Shown one piece after another: positions 17,129-26,905 of a stretch of DNA of 64,000 bases. Under the pieces are notes generated by a model that was given only the letters and a program-made list of their open reading frames with translations, was not told the DNA's origin and did not search any database. The stretch lies in assembly GCF_023630255.1 (NCBI RefSeq), contig NZ_JALPRS010000001.1, positions 248,001 through 312,000 of the forward strand, read 5' to 3'. The stretch is from Pontibacter deserti (GTDB lineage Bacteria; Bacteroidota; Bacteroidia; Cytophagales; Hymenobacteraceae). Within the stretch, counting starts at the first letter, position 1; each line of letters starts with the position of its first letter. The position numbers and the translations under genes are program-made.

Positions 17129-19528
17129 TTATGCTTTCATGTTTAAGTTATCGTATAGGGCGCTGAATTGGTTTTGCCACTCGTGGTCGGTGGCATGGCG
17201 AGCATATAGTTGTTGCTTCATGCGGAACGCGATGTTCTGTGCGTGCCAGTAATCAGGTTGCAGGGTAGTTGTTTGCAGCACCTTCAGCAGTTTGTTCAGT
17301 TTCTCCATCAGGGGCAGATTTTCCGGCTGCTCTTCCAGTTGTTTCATAAACTCTTCCATCCGGTGCGATACAGCAAATGTGATAGGTTCCAGTTCCAGTT
17401 TTAGTTGCAGGCGTTCGGCTTCGGCATGGAGGCGGTACATCTCGTCCAAGTCAGGGGAATCTGCTTCTATTTCTTCCAGCAATCTTTTGTTGATCATGTA
17501 TTCTACAATGACCTGCAGGGGCCGCGGCAGCTTCATGTTCAGTGTGCGCATGGCAAGCATCAGCGGAAAGTTGTTGTTGTAAACCTGCTCAAAGTCTCCT
17601 TCAATAGCGTGCATGGTTTGCCCCAGCACTTCACTCATTATCTTGTTCTGATCGTCGCGGAAGAGGTGCCAGAAAGAGTAGCTGTGCGATTCAAAGTGTT
17701 TGTCGATCAGCATGATCACTTCGCTGACATTGCCTTTGTTAAAAGCATCTGACAGTTCTTTGTAAAGCGAATGAAACACATCATCTCCCCTGAACTCGCG
17801 CACGCCTCCCAGCAACTGGTGGTCGCCAATATGAAGTACGCCATATGTAATTGTTGTCTCATCAAGGGTTATGTTGGAACGGATGCGGGCACGACCTACA
17901 GCCAGTTTTTGTCTGCCTGCTTCCTGGTTTTCATGTTGCTCTGAGGTAACCGTGTAACTATAAAGCTGCTGTGTTTTGGCATGCACTGAAAACAGAGAGG
18001 AAACCGCATAATGAGCACCAACACGTAGCAGGTCGAGCATAGTGGTTTTGGCAATAGCCTGGTATGCTTCTGCAGCGTTTCTATACTCTTTTTTGTTACT
18101 TTCAGCATCTTTGAGGTGCTGCAGGAAAGTAGTTTCGTAGTCTTTTCCGCTGATGCTTTCTGCCAGTTGCAGGGCACGGGCTGCATACAGGATATCCTGC
18201 ATGGTTTCTATTCCTGTAACTTCGTCAAAAAACCATCCGCAACTGGTATACATCAGCATCGCATGATACTGCATTTCCAGTAGTTTCAGAAAAGTTCGTT
18301 GCTCGTCAATACTTAGCTGCCGTTGCGTGTGGGCAAGTATAAACTGGCGTATACTTTCTTCTGATCGGTCTGCTATTACCTGTATATAATCATTGCGGCT
18401 CTGCCACGGGTCAGCTTTCAATTGCAGCATCTGGCTTACATACAGCGGCTCCAGTTCGTCCCGGAGCCAATCAAAAGATGCCCTGAGCGGGGTGCGCCAT
18501 TTCTGGTTCCAGGTCGGATGACCACCCGTGTTGCAGCCACAATCGCTACGCCAGCGCTCCACCCCATGAAAGCAGCTCCACGAGCTGTTCTCTATGATCT
18601 GTGTTTCGTATTGAGGCGGATGTTTCTCGAGGTACTCGGCATAAATGGTAAGCTTTGCCTGCGGGTCCTTATGCAGGTGATGCAAAGTATAAGATAATGC
18701 CATTTCGCCGAAGCGGTGGTGATGGCCGTAAGTCTCTCCGTCAGTTGCGATGTGCAGCAGTTGCGGTTCCGTGCTGTGGAAATCCAACTCATTTATAAGC
18801 CTGCGGGTAAATTTTTCTCCGTTGTGCAGCAAGCCCTCAAAGGCCACCCCCTGCGATATTGGAGCATTATAGTAGAACAATACGATCGTTTTACCTGAGG
18901 GCAGGTGGCACAGGTAAGGCCGGTTGGGGTTTATATGTGCATTCCTGGCGTCGTGCCAGTTTGTTTCGCCTATTTTCCGGTAGCTTTTGGCCTGGTATGG
19001 TGAAAGTATAGTAAACTTTATGCCATGTGCAGCGAGTACTTCCAGGGTGGGTGTATCGGCGGCCGTTTCGCCCAGCCACATGCCTTCGGGATCGCGGCCA
19101 AAGCGTTTCCTGAAATCATAGATTCCCCAAAGTACCTGCGTATGTTTATCGCGCTCATTAGCCAGCGGCATAATCATGTGGTTATATACCTGTGCTAAAG
19201 CTGAGCCATGCCCCGAGAAACGCTGCTGACTTTCCTTATCGGCAGCAAGTATAGCCTGGTAGGTTTCAGGAGCTTTTTTCTCCATCCACTCCAGCAGTGT
19301 AGGCCCGAAGTTGAAACTCATCCAGGCATAATTATTCAGGATGTCTACTATAGCGCCTTCGTTATCCAGAATTCGGGAAGCTGAGTTGCGGGCATAGCAT
19401 TCGTCGGTTATGCGCTCATTCCAGTCGTGGTATGGGCTGGCCGATTCCTGCATCTCCACTTCGTTAAGCCAGGGGTTCTCCCGCGGGGGCTGGTAAAAGT
19501 GACCGTGTATACAAATGTATCGCTCCAT
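17129..19528 (-). CDS. GH57-family protein with DUF3536 domain
   Basis: 799 residues. The N-terminus YICIHGHFYQPPRENPWLNEVE is the typical start of GH57 alpha-amylase/4-alpha-glucanotransferase-like enzymes. MWLGETAADTPTLEVLAAHGI holds the region of the catalytic Glu nucleophile, and LLHIATDGETYGHHHRFGEMAL the region of the second acidic residue. The C-terminal half corresponds to DUF3536 and is helical. Substrate is not established for this subfamily; alpha-glucan hydrolysis or transfer is the reasonable inference. It sits between treZ and treY with gaps of 3 and 1 bp. A TreX-type debranching enzyme often occupies this functional niche, and none is present in the window, so this protein may process branched glucan for TreY/TreZ. 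Confidence 0.85.
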   Translation of the reverse strand: MERYICIHGHFYQPPRENPWLNEVEMQESASPYHDWNERITDECYARNSASRILDNEGAIVDILNNYAWMSFNFGPTLLEWMEKKAPETYQAILAADKESQQRFSGHGSALAQVYNHMIMPLANERDKHTQVLWGIYDFRKRFGRDPEGMWLGETAADTPTLEVLAAHGIKFTILSPYQAKSYRKIGETNWHDARNAHINPNRPYLCHLPSGKTIVLFYYNAPISQGVAFEGLLHNGEKFTRRLINELDFHSTEPQLLHIATDGETYGHHHRFGEMALSYTLHHLHKDPQAKLTIYAEYLEKHPPQYETQIIENSSWSCFHGVERWRSDCGCNTGGHPTWNQKWRTPLRASFDWLRDELEPLYVSQMLQLKADPWQSRNDYIQVIADRSEESIRQFILAHTQRQLSIDEQRTFLKLLEMQYHAMLMYTSCGWFFDEVTGIETMQDILYAARALQLAESISGKDYETTFLQHLKDAESNKKEYRNAAEAYQAIAKTTMLDLLRVGAHYAVSSLFSVHAKTQQLYSYTVTSEQHENQEAGRQKLAVGRARIRSNITLDETTITYGVLHIGDHQLLGGVREFRGDDVFHSLYKELSDAFNKGNVSEVIMLIDKHFESHSYSFWHLFRDDQNKIMSEVLGQTMHAIEGDFEQVYNNNFPLMLAMRTLNMKLPRPLQVIVEYMINKRLLEEIEADSPDLDEMYRLHAEAERLQLKLELEPITFAVSHRMEEFMKQLEEQPENLPLMEKLNKLLKVLQTTTLQPDYWHAQNIAFRMKQQLYARHATDHEWQNQFSALYDNLNMKA

Positions 19529-19531
19529 ACT

Positions 19532-21334
19532 CTAAGCTTTTGCCTGAAGTACTAAAACGGATTCTGGCTGCAGGGTGATGACTCCGGAAGTATAATTGTC
19601 GCTACCAGGGCCACCCCACTTTGTATCTGCAGAGTTAAGAACAAGCTGCCAGCCTTGTGTGCCTGTTATAGTTTGTGGCTGGTCACTGAAATTGATTACG
19701 CAGCGCAGTCCGGCTGATGTATGGGTAAATTGCAGGACGGTCTCCTCTTCGTTCAGCGTTGCTTCTAACTGTTCTTTGCATAACTTCTTTAACACAGATT
19801 TCCGAAGCTGAATGAGTTCTTTATAGAACTTCCGGAGTTGGTTTTGCTTTTCGCTTTCAGTATAACTATGCTGTAGTTTGGAATTGTTGAAGGTTTCTTC
19901 TGATTGTGGATCGGGTGCTTCGCCCTGCCAAGCAAAGGACGCAAATTCTTCTTTACGGCCTTTACGTACTGCCTCTACCAGATCTTTATCGGAATGGCTC
20001 ACAAAGAACTGGAACGGATTTTCTTCTCCGTATTCTTCACCCATAAACAGCATGGGCGTGTAAGGCGAAAGTATAACCAGTGCCGCAATAGGTTTCAGCA
20101 TCTCAAAGGATACAAGTTTTGTAAGGCGCTCGCCCAGCATGCGGTTGCCTACTTGGTCGTGGTTTTGCGAACAGACTACAAACTGCTTAGCGGGGTTAGC
20201 CGTGGCATCGGTGCCTATAGTTCGTTTACGATACTCTGAATACATGCCGTTGTAGATAAACGAATGCTTCAGGGTCTTTACCAAATGTTCCGGTTTACCA
20301 AAATCTGAGTAATATCCGTCTGTTTCGCCGGTGGTTACAGTATGTATGGCATGGTGGTAATCGTCCATCCACTGTGCTGCCAGACCATAACCTCCATTTT
20401 CAATCGGGTTGATTAATCTCACATCATTCAAGTCACTTTCCGCTATCAGGTAAAAAGGTTTATGTAGTTGCTGCTCCAGGTGGTTTACATGCTCCTGCAG
20501 TTCCTGCAGAAAATGTTTGGCACCTGTGTCAAGTATAGCATGCACCGCATCCAGGCGTAAGGCATCAATCTTAAAATCTCGTAGCCACATGAGCGCATTT
20601 TGAATAAAGAAATTACGGACATGGTCGGAGTGAGCATCATCGAAGTTGAGAGCTGCACCCCAGGGCGTGTTGTATTTTTCGGTAAAGTATGGTCCAAAGC
20701 TGGAAGTATAGTTTCCTTCCGGACCCAGGTGGTTGTATACTACATCCAGCACCACGGCTATACCTGCCTTGTGGCACGCATCAACCAGTTTTTTTAAACC
20801 TTCAGGTCCGCCATAGCTGTTCTGCGCTGCAAACGGGTAAACGCCATCGTAACCCCAGTTCCGCTCTCCCGGGAACTGGGCAATCGGCATAAGCTCAATG
20901 GCAGTTATTCCTAAATCTTTAAGTTCAGGAAGTTTATTAATGATGCCTTCAAAAGTGCCTTCTTCCGAGAAAGTACCCACGTGCAGCTCGTAAATAATAT
21001 ATTCTTCCAGCGGCAGGTTTTTCCAGTTTTGGTCAGTCCAGTTATAGGTATGGCTGATAACTTCCGATGCTTCATGCACCCCATCCGGCTGCGACTGAGA
21101 TGCCGGATCGGGAAATTCTTTATCGTTATCAAGTTTGAAAGTATAGCGGGTGCCGGGTTTTGCATCTTCTGCCAACCCAACCCAATAGCCGAAAGCTTCG
21201 CGCTGCAAGGGTATAGTTTGTTTTGAGTTTACATGTAATACTACTTCTGCCTGTTCTGCATCCGGAGCCCAAAATGTAAACGTGGTGCCTTTCTCCTGCA
21301 CATAATGTGCGCCTATCTCTCTGGTTATTCCCAT
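19532..21334 (-). CDS. treZ: Malto-oligosyltrehalose trehalohydrolase
   Basis: TreZ (GH13) cleaves trehalose from maltooligosyl trehalose made by TreY. The 600 residues contain an N-terminal CBM48-like domain (TTFTFWAPDAEQAEVVLHV), then the catalytic barrel with YELHVGTFSEEGTFEGI, the nucleophile Asp in IDALRLDAVHAI, acid/base Glu in YLIAESDLND and the third Asp in CSQNHDQVGNRMLGERL, which is the TreZ form of this motif. It is the first gene of the minus-strand operon and is transcribed divergently from glgE across 196 bp. Confidence 0.96.
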   Translation of the reverse strand: MGITREIGAHYVQEKGTTFTFWAPDAEQAEVVLHVNSKQTIPLQREAFGYWVGLAEDAKPGTRYTFKLDNDKEFPDPASQSQPDGVHEASEVISHTYNWTDQNWKNLPLEEYIIYELHVGTFSEEGTFEGIINKLPELKDLGITAIELMPIAQFPGERNWGYDGVYPFAAQNSYGGPEGLKKLVDACHKAGIAVVLDVVYNHLGPEGNYTSSFGPYFTEKYNTPWGAALNFDDAHSDHVRNFFIQNALMWLRDFKIDALRLDAVHAILDTGAKHFLQELQEHVNHLEQQLHKPFYLIAESDLNDVRLINPIENGGYGLAAQWMDDYHHAIHTVTTGETDGYYSDFGKPEHLVKTLKHSFIYNGMYSEYRKRTIGTDATANPAKQFVVCSQNHDQVGNRMLGERLTKLVSFEMLKPIAALVILSPYTPMLFMGEEYGEENPFQFFVSHSDKDLVEAVRKGRKEEFASFAWQGEAPDPQSEETFNNSKLQHSYTESEKQNQLRKFYKELIQLRKSVLKKLCKEQLEATLNEEETVLQFTHTSAGLRCVINFSDQPQTITGTQGWQLVLNSADTKWGGPGSDNYTSGVITLQPESVLVLQAKA

Positions 21335-21530
21335 ACTTTTAAATTTATACTATGCAGGATAAACTGTGCCTAAGGGGTTTAGGTTGTGGGTTTTTAGTAA
21401 AAGCAAAGTATAATTTTACCAGTGTCTCAGGTTCGGTCGCATACCGATAGCCGTGCTGCCCGTATGATATGAACTTAACTGCAACCTATTTAGGGCGGGC
21501 AAGTAACTACAGACCAAAGCTATTGTATAC
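21335..21530. promoter_or_regulatory. Divergent promoter region, treZ operon and glgE operon
   Basis: These 196 bp must hold promoters for both arms of the locus. TTG at 21384-21386 and TAATTTTA at 21411-21418 form a near match to the Bacteroidota promoter on the plus strand (last base differs, spacing 24). One AAGTATA copy lies here. No clear operator was found. Confidence 0.4.
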
Positions 21531-23552
21531 ATGGAAGGACTGGACGGAACCCACAGAGTAATTATTGAAAACGTTAAACCTGAGCTGAACTGCGGACAGT
21601 ACCCGGTTAAAAGGGTAGTAGGTGAAGAACTAACTGTTACCGCTGATATTTTTGGAGATGGCCACGATGAAGTAAAAGCAGTGTTGCTCTACAGGCATGG
21701 CCGTAAAAAGAAATGGAACGAGATGCCGATGCAGTTCCTGGGCAACGACCGCTGGCAGGCCACATTTGTACCCGATGCTATGGGGCTGTTTGAATATACT
21801 TTGCAAGGTTGGATCGATCATTTTTATACCTGGCAGAAAGGGCTGCGCAAAAAGTTTGAAGCCAACCAGGACATCACCGTAGAATTACAGATTGGCGCTC
21901 AGCTTATCGAAGAAGCGGCTTCAACCGCAAAGCCAGGTCAGCAGAAAAGGCTGCACAAATGGGCACAGCAACTTCGTGGTAATATATCTGCAGCCAGTGG
22001 TGTAGAACTGGCTACAGGGCATGATATTTCAGAACTGATGCACGCCTGTTGCGACCGCAAAAATGTAACTACCTATGGTAAAATTTTACAGGTTGATGTT
22101 GAGCGACATAAAGCGTTGTTCAGCACCTGGTACGAGTTCTTTCCAAGGTCGTCGGCGCAGGAAGCAAACCGCCACGGCACGTTCCAGGATTGTGTAAGGC
22201 TGTTACCGCGCATTGCAGAAATGGGATTTGATACGATTTACCTGCCACCCATACACCCGATTGGCCGTGCTTTCAGAAAAGGCAAGAACAATTCGGTAAC
22301 ATCAGAGCCGGGAGAGCCGGGCTCACCGTGGGCCATTGGTGCTGAAGAAGGTGGGCACAAAGCTATACTTCCGGAACTGGGCACACTGGATGATTTCCGG
22401 CATTTTGTACACGAAGCCCGTGGGCATGGCATTGAAGTAGCGCTCGATTTTGCCATACAATGCTCACCTGACCACCCATATGTAAAAGAGCATCCGCAAT
22501 GGTTTAAATGGCGACCGGATGGCACCGTACAGTACGCTGAAAATCCACCTAAAAAATACCAGGATGTGCTGCCTGTTAATTTCGAAACCGAAGACTGGCA
22601 GAATCTGTGGCAGGAGCTTAAAAGTATAGTATTACACTGGGTAGAGCAGGGGGTACATATTTTCAGGGTAGATAACCCGCATACTAAAACCTTTCATTTC
22701 TGGGAGTGGATGATACGTGAAGTGCGGGCACAGCATCCGCAGGTCATTTTCCTGGCAGAGGCTTTTACGCGTCCTAGGGTGATGGAGCGATTAGGTAAGA
22801 TCGGCTTCACACAATCCTATACATACTTTACCTGGCGCAACAACCCGCAGGAGATGCGCGAGTACCTGACGGAACTTACCAAAACCGATATGCGCGAATA
22901 TTACCGCCCTAACTTCTGGCCTAACACACCTGATATTTTACCGGAAGTGCTGCAGCACGGCGGAGAACCTGCTCACATTATGCGTGTGGTTTTAGCGGCA
23001 ACCCTTTCATCAAACTATGGCTTGTATGGTCCGGTATATGAGTTCTCAATGGGCACACCTTACCCGGGAAAGGAAGAATACATAGACTCCGAAAAGTATG
23101 AAGTAAAGCACTGGGACTGGGGCAAGAAAACGAAGGTTTCAGAAGTTATTACGCTCATAAATAAAATACGTAAAGTAAACCCGGCGCTGCAAACCACCTG
23201 GAATATTGCTTTTGGTGAAGCCGATAACCCTCAGTTTTTATGCTTTGCTAAATGGGATAATACCAAGCGAAACAAAATACTGGTAGTAGCCAACATGGAC
23301 CCCTACCACACACAGTCGGGTTGGGTACAGGTGCCGATGACTGAGTTGGAACTCCCGCAAGGTGAGCAATACATGGTGCACGACCTACTGACCGAACACC
23401 GCTATACCTGGCAAAACGAATGGAATTACGTAGAGCTGCGTCCGCATGAAATGCCGGTGCACGTTTTCCGTATAGAAGAAGCTAACACCGGCATGGGCCA
23501 TAATAATTTAGATGATACATGGCTCCCAGTTGAACATACCACCCACGAATAA
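21531..23552 (+). CDS. glgE: Alpha-1,4-glucan:maltose-1-phosphate maltosyltransferase (GlgE, GH13_3)
   Basis: GlgE extends alpha-1,4-glucan by two glucose units using maltose 1-phosphate. The 673 residues fit the family. An N-terminal immunoglobulin-like domain (RVIIENVKPELNCGQYPVKRVVGEELTV) precedes the barrel. YLPPIHPIGRAFRKGKNN is the GlgE-specific substrate segment. The nucleophile is D381 in FRVDNPHTK, and the acid/base Glu is E410 in FLAEAFTRP. The ATG at 21531 gives the expected N-terminus. It is the first gene of the plus-strand run glgE, treS-mak, glgB, with 17 bp to the next gene. This is the complete core of the GlgE pathway. Confidence 0.96.
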   Translation: MEGLDGTHRVIIENVKPELNCGQYPVKRVVGEELTVTADIFGDGHDEVKAVLLYRHGRKKKWNEMPMQFLGNDRWQATFVPDAMGLFEYTLQGWIDHFYTWQKGLRKKFEANQDITVELQIGAQLIEEAASTAKPGQQKRLHKWAQQLRGNISAASGVELATGHDISELMHACCDRKNVTTYGKILQVDVERHKALFSTWYEFFPRSSAQEANRHGTFQDCVRLLPRIAEMGFDTIYLPPIHPIGRAFRKGKNNSVTSEPGEPGSPWAIGAEEGGHKAILPELGTLDDFRHFVHEARGHGIEVALDFAIQCSPDHPYVKEHPQWFKWRPDGTVQYAENPPKKYQDVLPVNFETEDWQNLWQELKSIVLHWVEQGVHIFRVDNPHTKTFHFWEWMIREVRAQHPQVIFLAEAFTRPRVMERLGKIGFTQSYTYFTWRNNPQEMREYLTELTKTDMREYYRPNFWPNTPDILPEVLQHGGEPAHIMRVVLAATLSSNYGLYGPVYEFSMGTPYPGKEEYIDSEKYEVKHWDWGKKTKVSEVITLINKIRKVNPALQTTWNIAFGEADNPQFLCFAKWDNTKRNKILVVANMDPYHTQSGWVQVPMTELELPQGEQYMVHDLLTEHRYTWQNEWNYVELRPHEMPVHVFRIEEANTGMGHNNLDDTWLPVEHTTHE

Positions 23553-23569
23553 AAAATAAAAACTACACT

Positions 23570-26500
23570 ATGGCAGCGGACAAAGATCTGTTAGACGACA
23601 ACATACACTGGTACAAAGATGCGATCATCTACGAACTGCACATCAAAGCATTTAAAGATGGCAGCGGCGATGGAATAGGTGATTTTAAGGGCCTGATGCA
23701 GAAGCTGGATTACCTGGAGAGCCTTGGGGTTACGGCTATATGGCTGCTGCCTTTTTATCCGTCGCCGTTAAAAGACGATGGCTATGATATTGCCGACTAC
23801 TATAGTATAAACCCGAACTACGGGGATATGCGCGACTTTAAACTTTTTGTGAAAGAGGCGCATCGTCGTGGTTTAAAGGTAATTACTGAGCTTGTTATAA
23901 ACCATACTTCTGATCAGCACCCGTGGTTTCAGCGTGCACGGCATGCGAAGCCAGGTTCTGCGCACCGCGATTTTTATGTGTGGAGTGACGATCCGAACAA
24001 GTATAAAGATGTCCGCATCATATTTACCGACTACGAGCCAAGCAACTGGACCTGGGACCCAGTAGCCAAACAATATTACTGGCACCGCTTTTTCCATCAC
24101 CAGCCCGACCTGAACTACGACAACCCTGCCGTACAGAAAGAAGTGTTTAAGGTGCTGGATTACTGGCTGGACTTAGGCGTGGATGGATTCAGGTTGGATG
24201 CTGTGCCATACCTGTATGAGCGGGAGGGTACCAACGGAGAGAACCTGCCGGAAACTCATGAGTTCCTGAAAAAGCTGCGTGCCCACGTAGACAGCAAGTA
24301 TACCGGCAAACTATTACTGGCGGAAGCAAATATGTGGCCCGAAGATTCTGCATCATACTTTGGTAACGGCGACGAGTGCCACATGAACTACCACTTCCCG
24401 ATCATGCCCCGTTTGTTCATGTCGGTAAAGATGGAAGACCGCTATCCGATCATCGATATTTTTGACCAGACACCGCCTATACCTGAAACCTGCCAGTGGG
24501 CGATGTTCCTGCGTAACCACGACGAGCTGACGCTAGAGATGGTGACCGATGAAGAGCGCGACTACATGTATAAAGTATATACCCGCGACCCGCTGGCCAA
24601 GATAAACTTAGGTATTCGTCACAGATTGGCGCCGCTGCTGGGCAACGATCGCAATAAGATAGAACTGATGAACGTGCTGCTCTTCTCTATGAAGGGAACA
24701 CCGGTGGTATACTATGGCGACGAGATAGGCATGGGCGATAACTTCTACCTTGGTGACCGTGATGGTGTAAGAACCCCGATGCAGTGGAGCGACGACCGTA
24801 ATGCCGGTTTCTCAACAGCTAATCCACAGAAATTATACTTGCCCGTTATCATCGATCCGGAGTATAAGTATGAATCTGTGAACGTGGAAACCCAAGAACA
24901 GAACAGCAGCTCACTGCTCTGGTGGACGCGCCGCATCATAAATATGCGCAAACGCTACAAGGCGTTTGGCCGCGGAAGTATACGGTTCCTGAACCCGTCA
25001 AATTCAAAAGTGCTTGCCTTTATCCGCTCCTACGAAGACGAAAATATACTGGTAATAGCCAACCTTTCTCGTTTCCCGGAAGCGGTTGAGCTGGACCTGA
25101 ACGAGTTTAAAGGCTATACACCAATGGAGGTGTTCAGCAAAAATAAATTCCCAAGTATAAAAGACGATGCTTACCTGTTTACGGTGGGTGCACACGGCTA
25201 TTACTGGTTCGAATTGCAGCCACAGGATGTTTCGGTTAGTAAAGTGCTGGACATGCAGCGACCAGCCATGCAACTTCCTTCATTAAGCAACCGCTTGCCA
25301 CAGGAAGTTGTTCGGCAGCTCGAAAACCGTGTTCTACCACAATACATACTTAACCGGAGATGGTTTGGCGGTAAAGCCCGCACAGTTCAACGTATGCAGG
25401 TTGTAGATCATGTTCCATTGCAGGTAGGGGAGCACGGAGCAGCTATACTTATAGTTGAAGTAAGCTATAACGAAGGGCTACCGGAAATGTACCAGCTGCC
25501 AATTGCTTTTGCTAACAAAGAGCAGGAACAGGAGCTGATAAACGGGCAACCAGCCAGTGTAATTGCACGGGTAACTCATAATGGGGAAGAAGGTATTTTA
25601 TATGATGCGCTTTACAAGGAAGAGTTCCGCCAACTGCTGCTGCAACTTATAGCTAAACGCCGCCGTGTACGTGCCGATCATTCTGAACTTGCTGGCCATA
25701 GCCATCAGCAGGTAAGCAATGTGCTGCGCAGTAGCAACAACAGTATAGCTTCTAAAATACTGAGTGCTGAACAGAGCAACACTTCTATAGTTTACGACAA
25801 CCAGTTTTTCCTGAAAATATACCGCAAACTGGACCGGGCACTGAACCCGGATGTGGAAGTAGTGCAGGCTTTAACTGACAGAGTCGGATTTCCTCAGGTG
25901 CCACGCTTTATGGGCATGCTGGAACATCATTCGCCGGGAGGAGCGCCTATGGTGTTGGCTATGCTACAGGAACTTGTGCCTAATCAGGGAGATGCCTGGG
26001 AAAACATGGAAGACTCTCTTAAACGTTTCTTCGAGCGGATCCAAACTCAGAACGAACGTATTGATCTTAGTCCGACAATAGGCACTTTGTCACGGCCTGT
26101 TTCTTTTGCAGCTGCACCTGAACAAGTGCAACTGCAGCTAGGTGGTGCTTCTGTGAGCCGTATTGAGCTACTTGGCCAGCGAACAGCAGAACTACATCTA
26201 GCGCTTGCGTCTATAAGAGATCTGAAAGATTTTGCTCCTGAAGATTTCTCCCTGCATTACCAGCGTTCTCTGTATTCTTCACTTACATCACTTGTCCGTA
26301 GTAACTTCGACAGCCTGCGCCAGCACTTACCTAAACTACCAGATGCTGTTCGTGCCGAGGCAGAAGAAGTCCTGAACATGCGTTCTGAAATACTGGAAAG
26401 ACTGAAACGGATTTTCTCCCGCAAAATAGATACGCTTAAAATAAGAACCCACGGCGACTATCATTTAGGGCAGGTAATCTTTACAGGTAAAGATTTTATC

Positions 26501-26905
26501 ATTATCGATTTTGAAGGTGAACCGGCCCGTTCATTCAGCGAACGCCGTTTAAAGCGCTCACCATTACGTGATGTGGCTGGTATGATCCGCTCTTTCCATT
26601 ATGCAGCTTATAATGCCCTGTTCCAGCAAGACAGAGCGGGTAAAGAAGATGGGGGTTATCTGGAAGATTGGGCAGAGCAGTGGTATCATTATGCAAGCAA
26701 CTTCTTTATGTACTGTTACCTCGAAAAAACAATGGGTACAGGTATAGTGCCTGATAAGGAAGAAGATTTTGAGATTCTGATGGAGACCTTTCTGCTGGAG
26801 AAGGCAATCTATGAACTGGGATATGAACTGAATAACCGTCCGGATTGGGTGCTTATCCCTATCCGGGGCATTAAGTACATCATGAAAAAGTATCAGCATG
26901 GCTAA
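23570..26905 (+). CDS. treS: Trehalose synthase fused to maltokinase
   Basis: 1111 residues in two parts. Residues about 1-560 are TreS (GH13_16), which interconverts trehalose and maltose: YELHIKAFKDGSGDGIGDF, D210 in GFRLDAVPYLYERE, E252 in LLAEANMWPED and the third Asp in LRNHDELTLEMV. Residues about 590-1111 are a maltokinase (Mak/Pep2) that phosphorylates maltose to maltose 1-phosphate: LPQYILNRRWFGGKAR opens it, and RTHGDYHLGQV with IIIDFEGEPARSF forms the kinase catalytic and metal-binding segments. Such fusions are known and channel trehalose toward GlgE. The stop overlaps the glgB start by 8 bp. Confidence 0.96.
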   Translation: MAADKDLLDDNIHWYKDAIIYELHIKAFKDGSGDGIGDFKGLMQKLDYLESLGVTAIWLLPFYPSPLKDDGYDIADYYSINPNYGDMRDFKLFVKEAHRRGLKVITELVINHTSDQHPWFQRARHAKPGSAHRDFYVWSDDPNKYKDVRIIFTDYEPSNWTWDPVAKQYYWHRFFHHQPDLNYDNPAVQKEVFKVLDYWLDLGVDGFRLDAVPYLYEREGTNGENLPETHEFLKKLRAHVDSKYTGKLLLAEANMWPEDSASYFGNGDECHMNYHFPIMPRLFMSVKMEDRYPIIDIFDQTPPIPETCQWAMFLRNHDELTLEMVTDEERDYMYKVYTRDPLAKINLGIRHRLAPLLGNDRNKIELMNVLLFSMKGTPVVYYGDEIGMGDNFYLGDRDGVRTPMQWSDDRNAGFSTANPQKLYLPVIIDPEYKYESVNVETQEQNSSSLLWWTRRIINMRKRYKAFGRGSIRFLNPSNSKVLAFIRSYEDENILVIANLSRFPEAVELDLNEFKGYTPMEVFSKNKFPSIKDDAYLFTVGAHGYYWFELQPQDVSVSKVLDMQRPAMQLPSLSNRLPQEVVRQLENRVLPQYILNRRWFGGKARTVQRMQVVDHVPLQVGEHGAAILIVEVSYNEGLPEMYQLPIAFANKEQEQELINGQPASVIARVTHNGEEGILYDALYKEEFRQLLLQLIAKRRRVRADHSELAGHSHQQVSNVLRSSNNSIASKILSAEQSNTSIVYDNQFFLKIYRKLDRALNPDVEVVQALTDRVGFPQVPRFMGMLEHHSPGGAPMVLAMLQELVPNQGDAWENMEDSLKRFFERIQTQNERIDLSPTIGTLSRPVSFAAAPEQVQLQLGGASVSRIELLGQRTAELHLALASIRDLKDFAPEDFSLHYQRSLYSSLTSLVRSNFDSLRQHLPKLPDAVRAEAEEVLNMRSEILERLKRIFSRKIDTLKIRTHGDYHLGQVIFTGKDFIIIDFEGEPARSFSERRLKRSPLRDVAGMIRSFHYAAYNALFQQDRAGKEDGGYLEDWAEQWYHYASNFFMYCYLEKTMGTGIVPDKEEDFEILMETFLLEKAIYELGYELNNRPDWVLIPIRGIKYIMKKYQHG

